A stretch of DNA of 64,000 nucleotides from Tubulanus polymorphus. Taxonomy: Eukaryota; Nemertea; Palaeonemertea; Tubulaniformes; Tubulanidae. A program made the position numbers and the translations under genes. The stretch is from NCBI RefSeq assembly GCF_964204645.1, contig NC_134025.1, positions 27,620,001-27,684,000 on the forward strand, written 5' to 3'. Shown here piece after piece: positions 35,407-45,770 of the stretch (its first letter is position 1; every line of letters starts with the position of its first letter). The notes beneath the pieces are model-generated. The model was not told the origin of the DNA. It worked only from the letters and a program-made list of their open reading frames with translations, and made no database searches.

Positions 35407-38391
35407 GATTTTTTCAGGACAGAAATCGCTGAGAATGTGAATGAGGTGACCTTTTATGGGCTGTCTCAGTAATTGTGTTAATGGAATTCTTTTGCCCAGG
35501 GAAATGCCATTAGTTTTATGTGACACCTCTTCTGTGTAATAGTAGTCCGGTTAATGGTCATTGATAAAAGTTTACTTATTATTTCATATGCTCGCTTTTT
35601 TTTTTAATTGCAATAGCGTCAATTATGGTGATTGTTTCTCCTATGTAGAGAACCGCGCAAGATCTGCCGTTGGTTGCTCTTGGTTTTCCAAAGCGAAAAA
35701 ATCCTATTTCCATTATTCAACATTTTCCTATGGCCTATTTTGACCGAATTTCTTATGTCGACATCAAGAATGATATATCTCATTAATTTGTGCTTCATTA
35801 GCAGAAAAGACCCCATAAATGCAGATTATTTTATCTTTTTGTGTTAATCTAATAGACGTGAGAGAATATGGGCCAATTTACAGCCGTATCAAAGATGACA
35901 TGTCTCCCGAGAGGGTACATTAACGCTAATGAGAAATATACTAAGTGTATTATTTACATAGAACCTACCATACTTTTTTTTAGAAGCAGAAGCCGTTAGC
36001 TTGTAGGACGAACCTCAGCTTTCATAGTTGGTTAGCTACAGGTCGGAGCTAATAGCCGACCGCATCATGCATTACATAGTGTCAGCCATTTTGGAACTAG
36101 GTCTCATGTACAGCGACCGTTACACGGATGCCTGTTTCCGGGCTACAGTTCCGACTAAATGACCTTCAGTTTCACTAGTTTACAAATAGTCGACCAACTC
36201 CAGACGACTGAAGTTCACCTAAAATTAGGATGTTGATGAAAATTCCGCCGCAGCCAAAAAGGCCAAAATCTCTAGCAATAAGTGAATACGACTAGTCACC
36301 TAAATACTGCAAAGTGCAAAGAAACCCACATTATTTCCTGTTTGCTGTTATTGTTACCAAAGAATACAGGAAAAAACATATTCATCATGTCTCTTGTGGC
36401 CGGAAATTCCAGCATAAAAGAGCTATGAAAAATTATGATTAACAGTCAATCGAGATTTATGATAGTGACGATATCAACTCATCCAATTGGTTCTTCAACA
36501 ATAATGAATGCGTTTCCATTCGATCTGGCGAATAAAATTCATTCAATCAGTAGAAATAAGCTGGCAACTAGTCACAAACACGACTGTAAGAATTTTGTTA
36601 TTTTATATTTTTCACTTACTATTCAGTAAATTTATCCTATAAAATGTCACAAAAATCTGAAAATTCCATGAGATTTCGATAGAAATTGTTGTCAAGACGC
36701 CGAATATAAACTCATGTGCATGAAATGTTTTTGTAGCTATTTTAGGATTCGACATCAAATTCGCGTTATTCAAAAGAGATGCAAGGTTCGTCTCGGTGCT
36801 TTAAACATATTTTTCCATACAGCTCTCGCGCTTTTCTAATCGAGTGTAAGTCGTACCCGTATCACGCGGTGAGTAGACAAGGGAAATAATGATAAGAAAG
36901 TATACGTAACAAAAAAAACTTGCACACAGTAGACACACGTGTATTATTATTGTCATTCACAGTCCTCTGTATGCATCACAGGTTTTTGTTGGCCGGTGCA
37001 ATATGCTTTGGGACCGGATTCATAATTGGATTCGTATCCCTAGATAGATAATTTTAAGGATGAGAGTAGCAAGAACACACATGTCACACCTGTAGATCAA
37101 TTCACATCGCACATACACCCCAGACTTTACTACGGGATGTTCTATTTTTATCATAGAAAAAACTCATTGTTTCCAGCATTTCTGTATCGCAAATAACGAA
37201 CAATTCACTATCTACAACTGAAACGTACTGTTTCAACGTACTGTTTCAACGCAGCATGTCGCAAATTCAAATACACTGCCAGCACAATATTGTCTATCCT
37301 ATTAGTCAATTCTATTTGCGAATGGATTGAAGTCAGGAGCGAGTGATATTGAAAATTCCTCGTAAGCTGAATACAAGCTTAAACTATATACAAAACCAAC
37401 CGTCGAAAATAAAGTGAAGAAAAACAAAAAACACACATTCGGGCCTGTGGTGAGACTGTATGCGGTTAATTAACAGACACAGCAGATAATTACAATATTC
37501 ACAAGAGAATATCTTATCTAATTAGCGGCGAGCAATTTAAAAGAATCAGCGCGTTTAATATCTAATTATCAATACCACGGCTAATGCAATTCTGATGCAA
37601 TTTTTCGCCCGAAAAATGAAAATGCCAAACTATCTAAAAATACAATGAGCCATTGTTTCGAAATGGATCAACACGCGAATCAAAACTCATGAGCACTGAA
37701 AGCAGCGTTAGATTAAATTCTGGAATGATCGTAGGAGGTAGAAACTGTAACAATTAATTTCGTTTCGTTGAAAAGGTCAGACGACATTTCAAGATTAAGA
37801 AAAACTGGCTATTTCAGTCGATATGAAAGGGCAAGGTACGATAACAATTAAGTAGAATTATGCAGATACTTCGAACTGCGAAGTGATGATCAATTTAAAT
37901 TTAATTGCTATCCACCATTGCACCTCATCAATCCAAATCACCTGCTTTGATGACCCATAAGATGAATCGGCCTTCGTTTCACGCATTAACATCGGCAAAA
38001 AGTCACGGTTAGCATGAAACAAATATCAAGGGTGAAACTGAAACGAAGCCGCGAGAAACGCCATGTCATAAGCTCACCTCATAGCTGATATATTTGTAGA
38101 GCGCCCTTTGTCACAGAGTTGTCACCATCTCACCTCTTCCCTATCAAATAGAAAAAAAAATACTCGATCTTAAACACTATACAAATAAAATTCCAAGAAA
38201 CATGATACCACAATATGCGACTGGAGACAAATGTATGTATGTTTTGTTTGAAAGGCTTCTCTCACATTTTTAATGATCAACAACATCAAGAATACATCGC
38301 TTTTTGTATAAGATATGACTGAGTATTATTCAAGATGTTATTGGAATTCATCCAAGCTAGTGTTTACAAATCAAGTTAAAGTACTTGAGGT

Positions 38392-38415
38392 ACTGACTGA
38401 CTGACTGACTGACTG
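38392..38415. repeat. (TGAC)n microsatellite
   Basis: About six tandem tetranucleotide units. Confidence 0.85.
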
Positions 38416-41167
38416 TCAGATAAACAAGATCCATTTAAATAACAAATTACAAAGTATTCTTCCAAGCAAGAATCTTTTTTCGATAAATCAAATTTCGTTC
38501 ATTTTCAGGTTTGGAAAATTCAGAGACAAGAGATTTGCTTTAGATAACGCATCGTTAACTTAAAGCGGTCTCACTCGTAGCTAAGACATGAAATGATTTC
38601 TTCTTACATTTCAAGGAATAATGATATGTTCATATATCATTATCAAAATGAGCAAAGCTTGTCTGGGTGGTGAGAAGACAACAATTAGAGCTGGACGGTT
38701 AGACAAAAAAATGAGTTGTGGCAGATAGGTAAAATAAAAAGGCTACTCTATTCACTGGCATAGAGAGTAGTAACAAACTCAAAACAAAACAGTTTTAAAT
38801 TCACATTATAATAAAATGTTTTCTCCAAAACCTAACTTTTTGGAGTCTAATTTAAGACCAGATACCTCTCCGACTTGAGCAAAAGTCCTGTTTTGATTAA
38901 TTCTTTCCAATCCTTATATACATTACACGTACAAACAAAAAGCGGACATATTATGAGAGAAATAACAAAGCATTAACAAAACATACAGCAAACACTACTT
39001 TCAACTCCTCTTGAAGTATTCTAGTAACCGAATCAATAAATCCTCTATAATAACAGCGTGTCTAATTAAATCATATAATTAGGCTTGTACTACATCAGCA
39101 GGTTCGAAAATTTGTGAATAATTTACCATTCGAAATATACCAGATAACGTAGAGTCCTGGTGACCACCTGACTAATCACATATATATGTGTGTGGATTCA
39201 TACGTAAATAATTAATCAAAGTATGTGTGGACGCTTTCAACTTCGGGACATCAGGTCAAGGATCGGTTAAGATATACTATAAACCATTCATATTTTATTT
39301 CACTCATTAATTTGGTAATTCACCATGCGGAATTCATTTGCTGCAAATATGAGCCGTGTTTTTGAATAACCATTCCCGGGGATGAAATTTTTGAACGCAA
39401 TTGCGGCCGAACGCTATGAAACGCTAAATTAGACCCGTGTAATCAAACTAATAGGTCGAGTAAAGAAATAAATCACCATAAACGAGGATCAAACTGTTTT
39501 CTGAACGTGATAATTACAGAGCAAACACATTTATCGACACCGGTCCTTTTGCTGGGTCAACATAGAAAAATATTCAGCAAAAGATGAAAAAATTATTTAC
39601 AACATAAAATTCCAAGCATATTTTGTTATGATGGAAAAAATGACATTTGAAATGATACGAATAAAATAATGTATTTATAAACATAGCCGATTTGTTATGT
39701 CATTTTGACTTGTTCAAACCTAAAATACCTAAAAGCAAAATGATAGTTCGAAATTTGTAAAAAGACTTTCCGAAAAAAAACTCCGCAAAGAACTTGGCAG
39801 AAAATCGAGAAGTTATCTTTGGGCGACGACACACGATCATACAGAAATTGCTTACCTCAGAGAACATGATCTGTACACACCAGCAAAGCACTGAGGATTT
39901 ACTTTCAAGGGTTTTCAATAATCTGTCAAAGATTCTCACTTAATAATGCCAGAAACAGAAGACTTTATTTCTACACGTTGGTATTATCCGTACGTCTGGA
40001 GATGATGTGTGAGAGAGAGCACATGAAGGCAAGAATGTATATTGATCAGTATAGTTAGTTGCCTTCGCATCAACCAATGGTTGGTTATTGTACAGTGCAT
40101 TCATCAGTGTCTCCACTATCAAATGGTACCATCCAATTAGCGTTCAACTTATCAAAGCATAATCAAATTCAAAATCCGTTTGATGGATCCACGCACGAAA
40201 TCCGCATTTCATACGTATGTCTGGCTTGATTTTACAGTTGTCTTCTTATTTCTTTAAGGAGATTATTCTTAATATCGAACGAAAAATAACTGAAACTAGA
40301 ACTACTGAACTTTCCAACTCGAATAAATAGAACTCCCGCGGAGAATGAAAGTTTGAAAGTGTAGCTAATTCGGTGGGGGAAGATTGTGCAACTACGCTTC
40401 AGATAAAATGAGTAACTGATTCTCACAATTCAACACTTCTGATGATATCCCTTTACTTCATGTATCTACTCGACTACTACAAGGATGTATAAAAGTAGAT
40501 AAAATTGAGGCAATCGTACTTCTACTATAGTGAGAAGTGCATGCATCTGTGTCCAATTTCAGCATGTGTTTTCAAATATCAATTAATGATTTTTTAAGTT
40601 AACAGGTTCGACTCTTTTGATGATTATGAAATATATTACTTCGTATGATACAGCTCCTTACGTAAGTTGAATATAAGCAGATATTGATAACAAATAACAG
40701 AGTACTGCGATATTTCGAGGTAATCTGAGGTAGGCCTATAATATTCACATTTATATCCGATTCAACTTACATCAATCAGAAATCAGAATTCGATATATTT
40801 CGTCCATGTTTCATCTATTGACATTATTCGAAGTATGAATTCAAATTATCAGTTACGTAAATCGCTTCTACATCAATTCACTTCGACATAAGTTGCACGA
40901 GGAATTCGGATTCTGCCTGATCAATTGTAAAGTGTACAAGTTCATACGGATCCGCGATATTGATTTCGTAATCCATAAATTGACCGCACGTAACATCCTA
41001 TACCTACACATTGAACCATGATCATATTTGAACAAATGGCTAAAGCAAAGCTCTTATAATCGTAAACATGGTTCAGATAGCAGACGCAAACACCGCAGCA
41101 AATATTTTTTCAATATCTCCTCGACAATACCGATATACGATAATACCGATATATAAATATATAAATA

Positions 41168-41224
41168 GAAAGTTTTTTCCTCACTTCTTTCATACTTTAT
41201 CGATTATGGAATATGAAATAAATC

Positions 41225-41292
<68 letters not shown>

Positions 41293-41360
41293 CATAAGCT
41301 CTTGATTTATTTCATATTCCATAATCGATAAAGTATGAAAGTAGTGAGGAAAAAACTTTC
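41168..41360. repeat. 193-bp palindrome with 57-bp arms around a (TA)n core
   Basis: The left arm (41168-41224) starts GAAAGTTTTTTCCTCACTTC and the right arm (41304-41360) ends GTGAGGAAAAAACTTTC. They are inverted copies that differ at one base in 57. The centre is (TA)n. There is no coding capacity and no clear target-site duplication. It could be a foldback or MITE element whose centre became a microsatellite, or a palindrome formed by repair. Confidence 0.85.
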
Positions 41361-43246
41361 CATTTTCTCTGACAGAAACTAAAATAAAAATCAAAGCTTT
41401 ATCTCATATGTAGACAGTAAAAATAGATGTCCATGGTTATCAACACCACAATGCAATCAGGGCAACTTTAATTAAAAGTGTGAAAAAATCAATACATAGA
41501 GCGCTGATATTTTCCAACAACAACAAAAGAAAACCTTATTTCATAGAAACGTTTAGACAAATCCATGAGACATAAAGTATGACTAATTTTATAGCGGCAC
41601 CCTAATAAAGAAAAACAATTTAAGAGAGATACTTAACCCACATCACAAAAGACACTAAATATTTAAACTAAAAGGCTGCCTGTACATATAGACTGTATGG
41701 CCTTCTTTGATGATAAATAATGACACGATACGATGAATATTATCAATATCATTAAAATTACCTTGATTAAAGGAGGTTTTCAGCGATAAATCAAATAATG
41801 ATGGACATTTTTTATAAATGAATTTTATAATTGTATTCGTTTCATCTGTGCACGAGCCGGGGAGAAAAAATATGTAATTGTACTTGAAGACTTATCAATT
41901 GGGTTGACAGTCATCACGTTGTATGCCGGATATTGATAGAAAAGCAATCAGGCAACTACAGCTAATAGCAATATGAATGGTGAATTCTTCAATATGCTCA
42001 ACATCTGGTACTTAAAATTCATAGCCATAGAAACACACAGCGTCTATTAGGACTATGAATCTATAAATATCAACATTACTATTACTTGTTAACAGAGGGA
42101 CATGTGTTGTTTGTTATGAAATATTCTTTTTTGAAATATTAACTTGTCTGTCGCCACAATTATTGCAGACATTCTAAAAGTAGTGCACATGGTTTTTAGA
42201 TTAGCCTGTATGATCATTCACTGGTACAGAGAAATACTTGAAATATATATTCTGTTCTTTCTCAATTGGACCTAGGGATCATGTTATCAATAGAATGAAT
42301 TTTTTGAAAATGAAATTGATGTTTCAGATAAGTTCCTAAAAAACAAAAGTAAGATAGGGCCTACTAGAAAGATATCATTGAAAAGACTAGAGGCTTTTCT
42401 AATCTCAAAATTACATACCAATAAGGTTTATTTCATAACACAAAATCAACTTGGAAAATTGAGCTTACTTCAGGATTTGTATTTTGAATCAGACAGTAGA
42501 ATAAATTACACTCTAACGGTTAGTTAGGACATCCGAATATACTAAATTGAATTGAATTGGACGGACGCCTTGTCCGTGTGCAATTGTAAATTAGTGCTAC
42601 GTTAAATGAGACGAAATTTCATCTTGTAATACTTACACCTAACCTCTTGGCGAGTAATTAGTTGTTGTCACATGGAAATTCTATGCTTCTACGGACGGTT
42701 TATTCTTTAAAACGTATACAATTTACTTCCTGGTTTTGCTTCCGGGTTGACAAATCGAGTCCAGCGAGTTTGGCTCACTTGCCAGCGATGGGAATGTACT
42801 GTCGGACTCGTAATGTAAACGACGCGTTTCAATTAATTTCAAGTCTTGTTTACGCAGACGCCATGTAGACGATACCTAGTTTAGAAAGTGCAGAAAAGTC
42901 TAAACCATTTCAATCTGGTGATGACTGACACGCATATTTACACTATTTCATGTGCGCTTTGTAGACCCGTCAGTCATAGGCTCCCAATTTTGAAATAGAC
43001 ACTTCTGGCTACTTTGAGAGTCAGGCTTTCCCAGCAAGGATTTGATTTCAACTTGGAGCTGTCTATAGATGGATCGAAATGCGATTTGACAATCTATATT
43101 AAACTCATTGACCGATTGAGTAGGACAAAACAGACATATTCGGTAAAATCACGATTGATAGAACACTATATCCGTGTTGACGCGATGTAGAGAGAATCCC
43201 ATAATGATAACTAAAAAGTCCGATAATGAAACTTCGAGATAGTAGT

Positions 43247-43296
43247 TTATTTCAACGTTTCGACTATATCCTAATAGTCATCTTCAGGAATAATGA
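43247..43296 (-). ncRNA. hammerhead-ribozyme-like motif in the Penelope-like terminal repeat
   Basis: On the minus strand the order is ATTATTC, CTGAAGA, an unpaired T, a 6-bp stem GACTAT/ATAGTC with loop TAGGAT, then GAAAC, GTT and GAAATAA. This follows the hammerhead layout: a CUGANGA core, stem II, a GAA core, a very short stem III, a GUU cleavage triplet, and stem I between ATTATTC and GAAATAA with one bulge. N7 is A rather than the usual U, and one base is unpaired before stem II, so activity is uncertain. The second terminal copy, at about 43735-43820, lacks the CTGA and stem II part. Confidence 0.6.
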
Positions 43297-43549
43297 GAAA
43301 CTACAAAAATTATGAGATATATATACAATCCAGAGACAAAGAGACTAATTCAAGTAATCAGAGATGATACAAACTAAAGGAAAATTAACGTAGAAACAGT
43401 CACACGCTAAAATAGATTCAGTAGTAAAATCAGTAGTTGAAATCAGTAGTAAAAAGACAAACTAGGGGGCACTTAAATTAAAACAATGGTGAATACAAGT
43501 TGAGAGACTAAAATAGATGAGAGAACAGATAACAAATAATCAAGGGGAA

Positions 43550-43738
43550 TCAAGTGTTGAGTTTAACCAGTTTACAGAGGAATTTAGATATAAGTTTATT
43601 ATGGGGTGAAAAACCATTGTTTAGGTTTACAACGTTGTTAGAATTTTCAATTATTAATGCAGATTCCGAAATATGTCTTTTAGTTTTATCGCTGCAAGGG
43701 TAAATTAATTCAGCATTAGCGAAATCAAAATTGTGTGA
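43550..43738 (-). pseudogene. C-terminal remnant of a Penelope-like ORF
   Basis: The minus-strand frame reads through SHNFDFANAELIYPC, then HISESALIIENSNN, NLNNGFSPHNKL and a terminal KLVKLNT before TGA at 43550-43552. The S-E-S-A-x-I-I-x-N pattern followed by N-x-N-x-G is typical of the region after the GIY-YIG endonuclease in Penelope-like polyproteins. No start or reverse transcriptase domain is present, so this is a 5'-truncated fragment. Confidence 0.65.
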
Positions 43739-43985
43739 AGTCTGAAACGTTGAAATAAACTACTATCTCGAAGTTTCATTTTCGGATTTTTTCGTTATAA
43801 TTGTGGGATTCTCTCTACATATTCGGTAAAACCTTTTCTACATCTTGACGATAGAAAACGAAATGAAACATCGAAATTATTTTGAGTGTTTCCGGATAGA
43901 TTTGTTATCAGTAAAGTAGGTATACGTTTTTTGGAAACCATCATATTTGGTAAATGAACAAGTGGTTGTGTGCGCAATTAGTATC

Positions 43986-44162
43986 ATGTCTGACATCAGT
44001 GGTACAACTCTGAAACAACAAGCGAAACTTCTCCAGTTACAATCTTGGAAAAATCCTGCATTGAAAACATTTTCAACGGGACCAGTCATAAACCCCCGCC
44101 CATAAACCTTACTCAAGAGCTGTTGAGGTTGAAAAAATTGAGAAAATCTTGAAATATCCAAG
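43986..44162 (+). pseudogene. frame-broken exon-like segment of unknown identity
   Basis: An ATG at 43986 with A at -3 opens MSDISGTTLKQQAKLL and continues through LKTFSTGPVINP, but stops at TAA 44103-44105. A second frame, one base offset and starting inside the CCCCC run at 44093-44097, continues HKPYSRAVEVEKIEKILKYP up to a strong AAG/GTAGGTAAG donor at 44162. Each part looks like protein, and the shift falls in a homopolymer. This suggests either a pseudogenised first exon or a base error in the assembly. I do not recognise the protein, and no continuation exon was found on the plus strand before or after the GPCR. Confidence 0.4.
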
Positions 44163-44345
44163 GTAGGTAAGGTATATATATATATTCGTGATATTGCCTT
44201 GCAATTTTTCTACCCTATCATCAACTTGTACCTCGGGGTAAAATATACCAGCGCGAAGTCTACAAATTACTACCTGCTACTGAAAGTTTAGGAGGAATAT
44301 TTTAAGCTGTAAGTTCAGTGGGCGTAAGGAGCCGCTAGACGAACG

Positions 44346-45440
44346 ATGAGCGATTCAAACACTACCATTCTGTCAACGTTTACCACAAAACCAGTCTATT
44401 ATGGAATTTGCGAGCATGTTCAGGCCACCAAGCCAATTCGTTTGAAACACAAAATCAGCGTTTATATGTACATTTTCTTTTTCGGACCCGTCACACTATT
44501 GGCCATCACTTTGAATATCATAACGATTTTAGTCTTGAAAAAGATGAACAAAGAAGTTTACTATTTACTCAAAGCTCTCGCTATTTTCGATATATGTTAT
44601 TCATCGAGTGTGTTTGTCATGTACCCTCTACGCGCAGTTCACCTCTATATTCATTTAGGGGATGTCATTTTGCGTGTGGATGACTGGAACTTTGGCTGGG
44701 AGTTCATACAAGTTGCGTTAGGACCGTATTATATGTTTCAACAGACCAGAAACTGGTGCGTTGTTCTTATCAGTTTAGAACGACTCGTAATTTCAATTTT
44801 CCCGTTGAAATCTAGATTGTTCTGGACACGAAAAGTAGTGAACTGTATATTATTTTTCATGAATGTTTTCAGTTTCTGTTTTTTCCTACCGTTGTTTATT
44901 CCAAATCGAGCTCTTAAACCGACAATATGCCTTCACAACCCGCCTACTCTAAGGCGAGGCAGGCATTTCGCTTACTATCGCCCTATTTTGCATGATTGGG
45001 CAAGCAGTTCATCAAGCTGGAGGGGCACAGTAACTAATATCATCGCTCCTTTGATCGCGCTGTTAGGTGTAAACATCATTCTGATTGTGGCTTTGACTGT
45101 GATCAAATTTTCAACAATTGGTAAAAGTCGTGCAGCAATAAAGAACCAAACTTCCAACACGTTAGAGTTACGTGCATTGAGAATGTCGTTTGCTCTTGTT
45201 GTTGTGTTTTTCGGGTGTGAATCAATGATATTTATCGAAAAATTTCAGTATTCGAAACACCATTTAAAACTCATTCTTATAGGTAATTTAAGTCGTTTCG
45301 AGACGCTGATGCTTCAGCGAAAACTCGCCATCGGTCTAACTGCCGTAGATTCATGTATGAACTTTTTAGTCTATTGTTTGTCTAATAGCAAATTCAGACT
45401 GGCTGTTGCTGAGTTGACGAAGCAGAAATGTAAGCACTAA
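44346..45440 (+). CDS. intronless class A (rhodopsin-like) orphan GPCR
   Basis: The single ORF encodes 364 residues. An in-frame TAA at 44325-44327 makes the ATG at 44346 the first possible start. Seven hydrophobic helices are visible: about 38-64, 72-94, 119-146, 165-184, 229-253, 278-298 and 328-346. Conserved points are Asn57 in TM1, Asp82 in TM2, the end of TM3 (SLERLVISIFPL, in place of DRY) and the TM7 stretch DSCMNFLVYCLSNSKFR, a variant of NPxxY. There is a glycosylation site at Asn5. The TM7 and helix 8 style resembles FMRFamide-receptor-like and related invertebrate peptide receptors, but the ligand cannot be inferred. The usual TM3 cysteine is not evident and TM6 lacks a clear CWxP. 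Confidence 0.85.
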   Translation: MSDSNTTILSTFTTKPVYYGICEHVQATKPIRLKHKISVYMYIFFFGPVTLLAITLNIITILVLKKMNKEVYYLLKALAIFDICYSSSVFVMYPLRAVHLYIHLGDVILRVDDWNFGWEFIQVALGPYYMFQQTRNWCVVLISLERLVISIFPLKSRLFWTRKVVNCILFFMNVFSFCFFLPLFIPNRALKPTICLHNPPTLRRGRHFAYYRPILHDWASSSSSWRGTVTNIIAPLIALLGVNIILIVALTVIKFSTIGKSRAAIKNQTSNTLELRALRMSFALVVVFFGCESMIFIEKFQYSKHHLKLILIGNLSRFETLMLQRKLAIGLTAVDSCMNFLVYCLSNSKFRLAVAELTKQKCKH

Positions 45441-45445
45441 GGCTG

Positions 45446-45650
45446 GCTTATGTCGACATGCAACGCGACGCCTACCGACTCCTACCGACGCAACTGACAG
45501 CGACCGCGATCGCAGCCCAGCTTATGTCGACTGCGCTCCGATTCGCAGCAACTGAGGCCGACAGCGGGATACGAGATCCTCCCAGTTGCTTCTTCTGCTT
45601 ATGTCGGTTACGATTACTGGCAACTGCAACGGCTCAGATAAAGGATTTAT
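45446..45650. repeat. GC-rich repeat with three spaced copies of GCTTATGTCG
   Basis: The decamer GCTTATGTCG recurs at 45446, 45520 and 45597, spaced 74 and 77 bases. The intervening sequence is rich in GCGAC, CTACCGAC and CAACTG words. The block starts only a few bases after the GPCR stop codon. It is probably a degenerate tandem array or a dispersed element inserted next to the gene. Confidence 0.5.
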
Positions 45651-45654
45651 GGGA

Positions 45655-45770
45655 TTAGAGTTTAGGGGGTAAGGGTTTAAGGGGTTAGGGTTTAGATTTA
45701 TAGGGTTTATAAGATTGGGGTTGATAGGGTTAGGGTTTGGAGGGTTAGATAAAGGGTTAGGTGCAGTGTC
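45655..45770 (+). repeat. degenerate telomere-like (TTAGGG / TTTAGGG) tract
   Basis: The plus strand runs through repeated GGGTTTA, GGGGTTAGGG, TATAGGGTTTA and GATAGGGTTAGGG words over about 110 bases. The G-rich words are close to the metazoan telomere repeat TTAGGG but imperfect. It may be an interstitial telomeric sequence or an unrelated GGGTTA satellite. Confidence 0.55.

Larger units (their letters stand above)
43134..43831 (-). mobile_element. Penelope-like retroelement, short 5'-truncated insertion with 15-bp target-site duplication
   Basis: The direct repeat ACATATTCGGTAAAA occurs at 43134-43148 and 43817-43831 and brackets 668 bases. The insert has long terminal inverted copies: about 43185-43260 and the mirror at about 43745-43820, both containing AGAGAGAATCCCA and AACTTCGAGATAGTAG on one strand or the other. 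An extra tail of about 36 bases (43149-43184) lies outside the left copy. Between them, on the minus strand, is the C-terminal end of a Penelope-type ORF. Inverted pseudo-terminal repeats, a one-sided tail, a variable-length target-site duplication and a hammerhead-like motif are all known features of Penelope-like elements. The element is non-autonomous because most of the ORF, including the reverse transcriptase, is absent. Confidence 0.8.
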
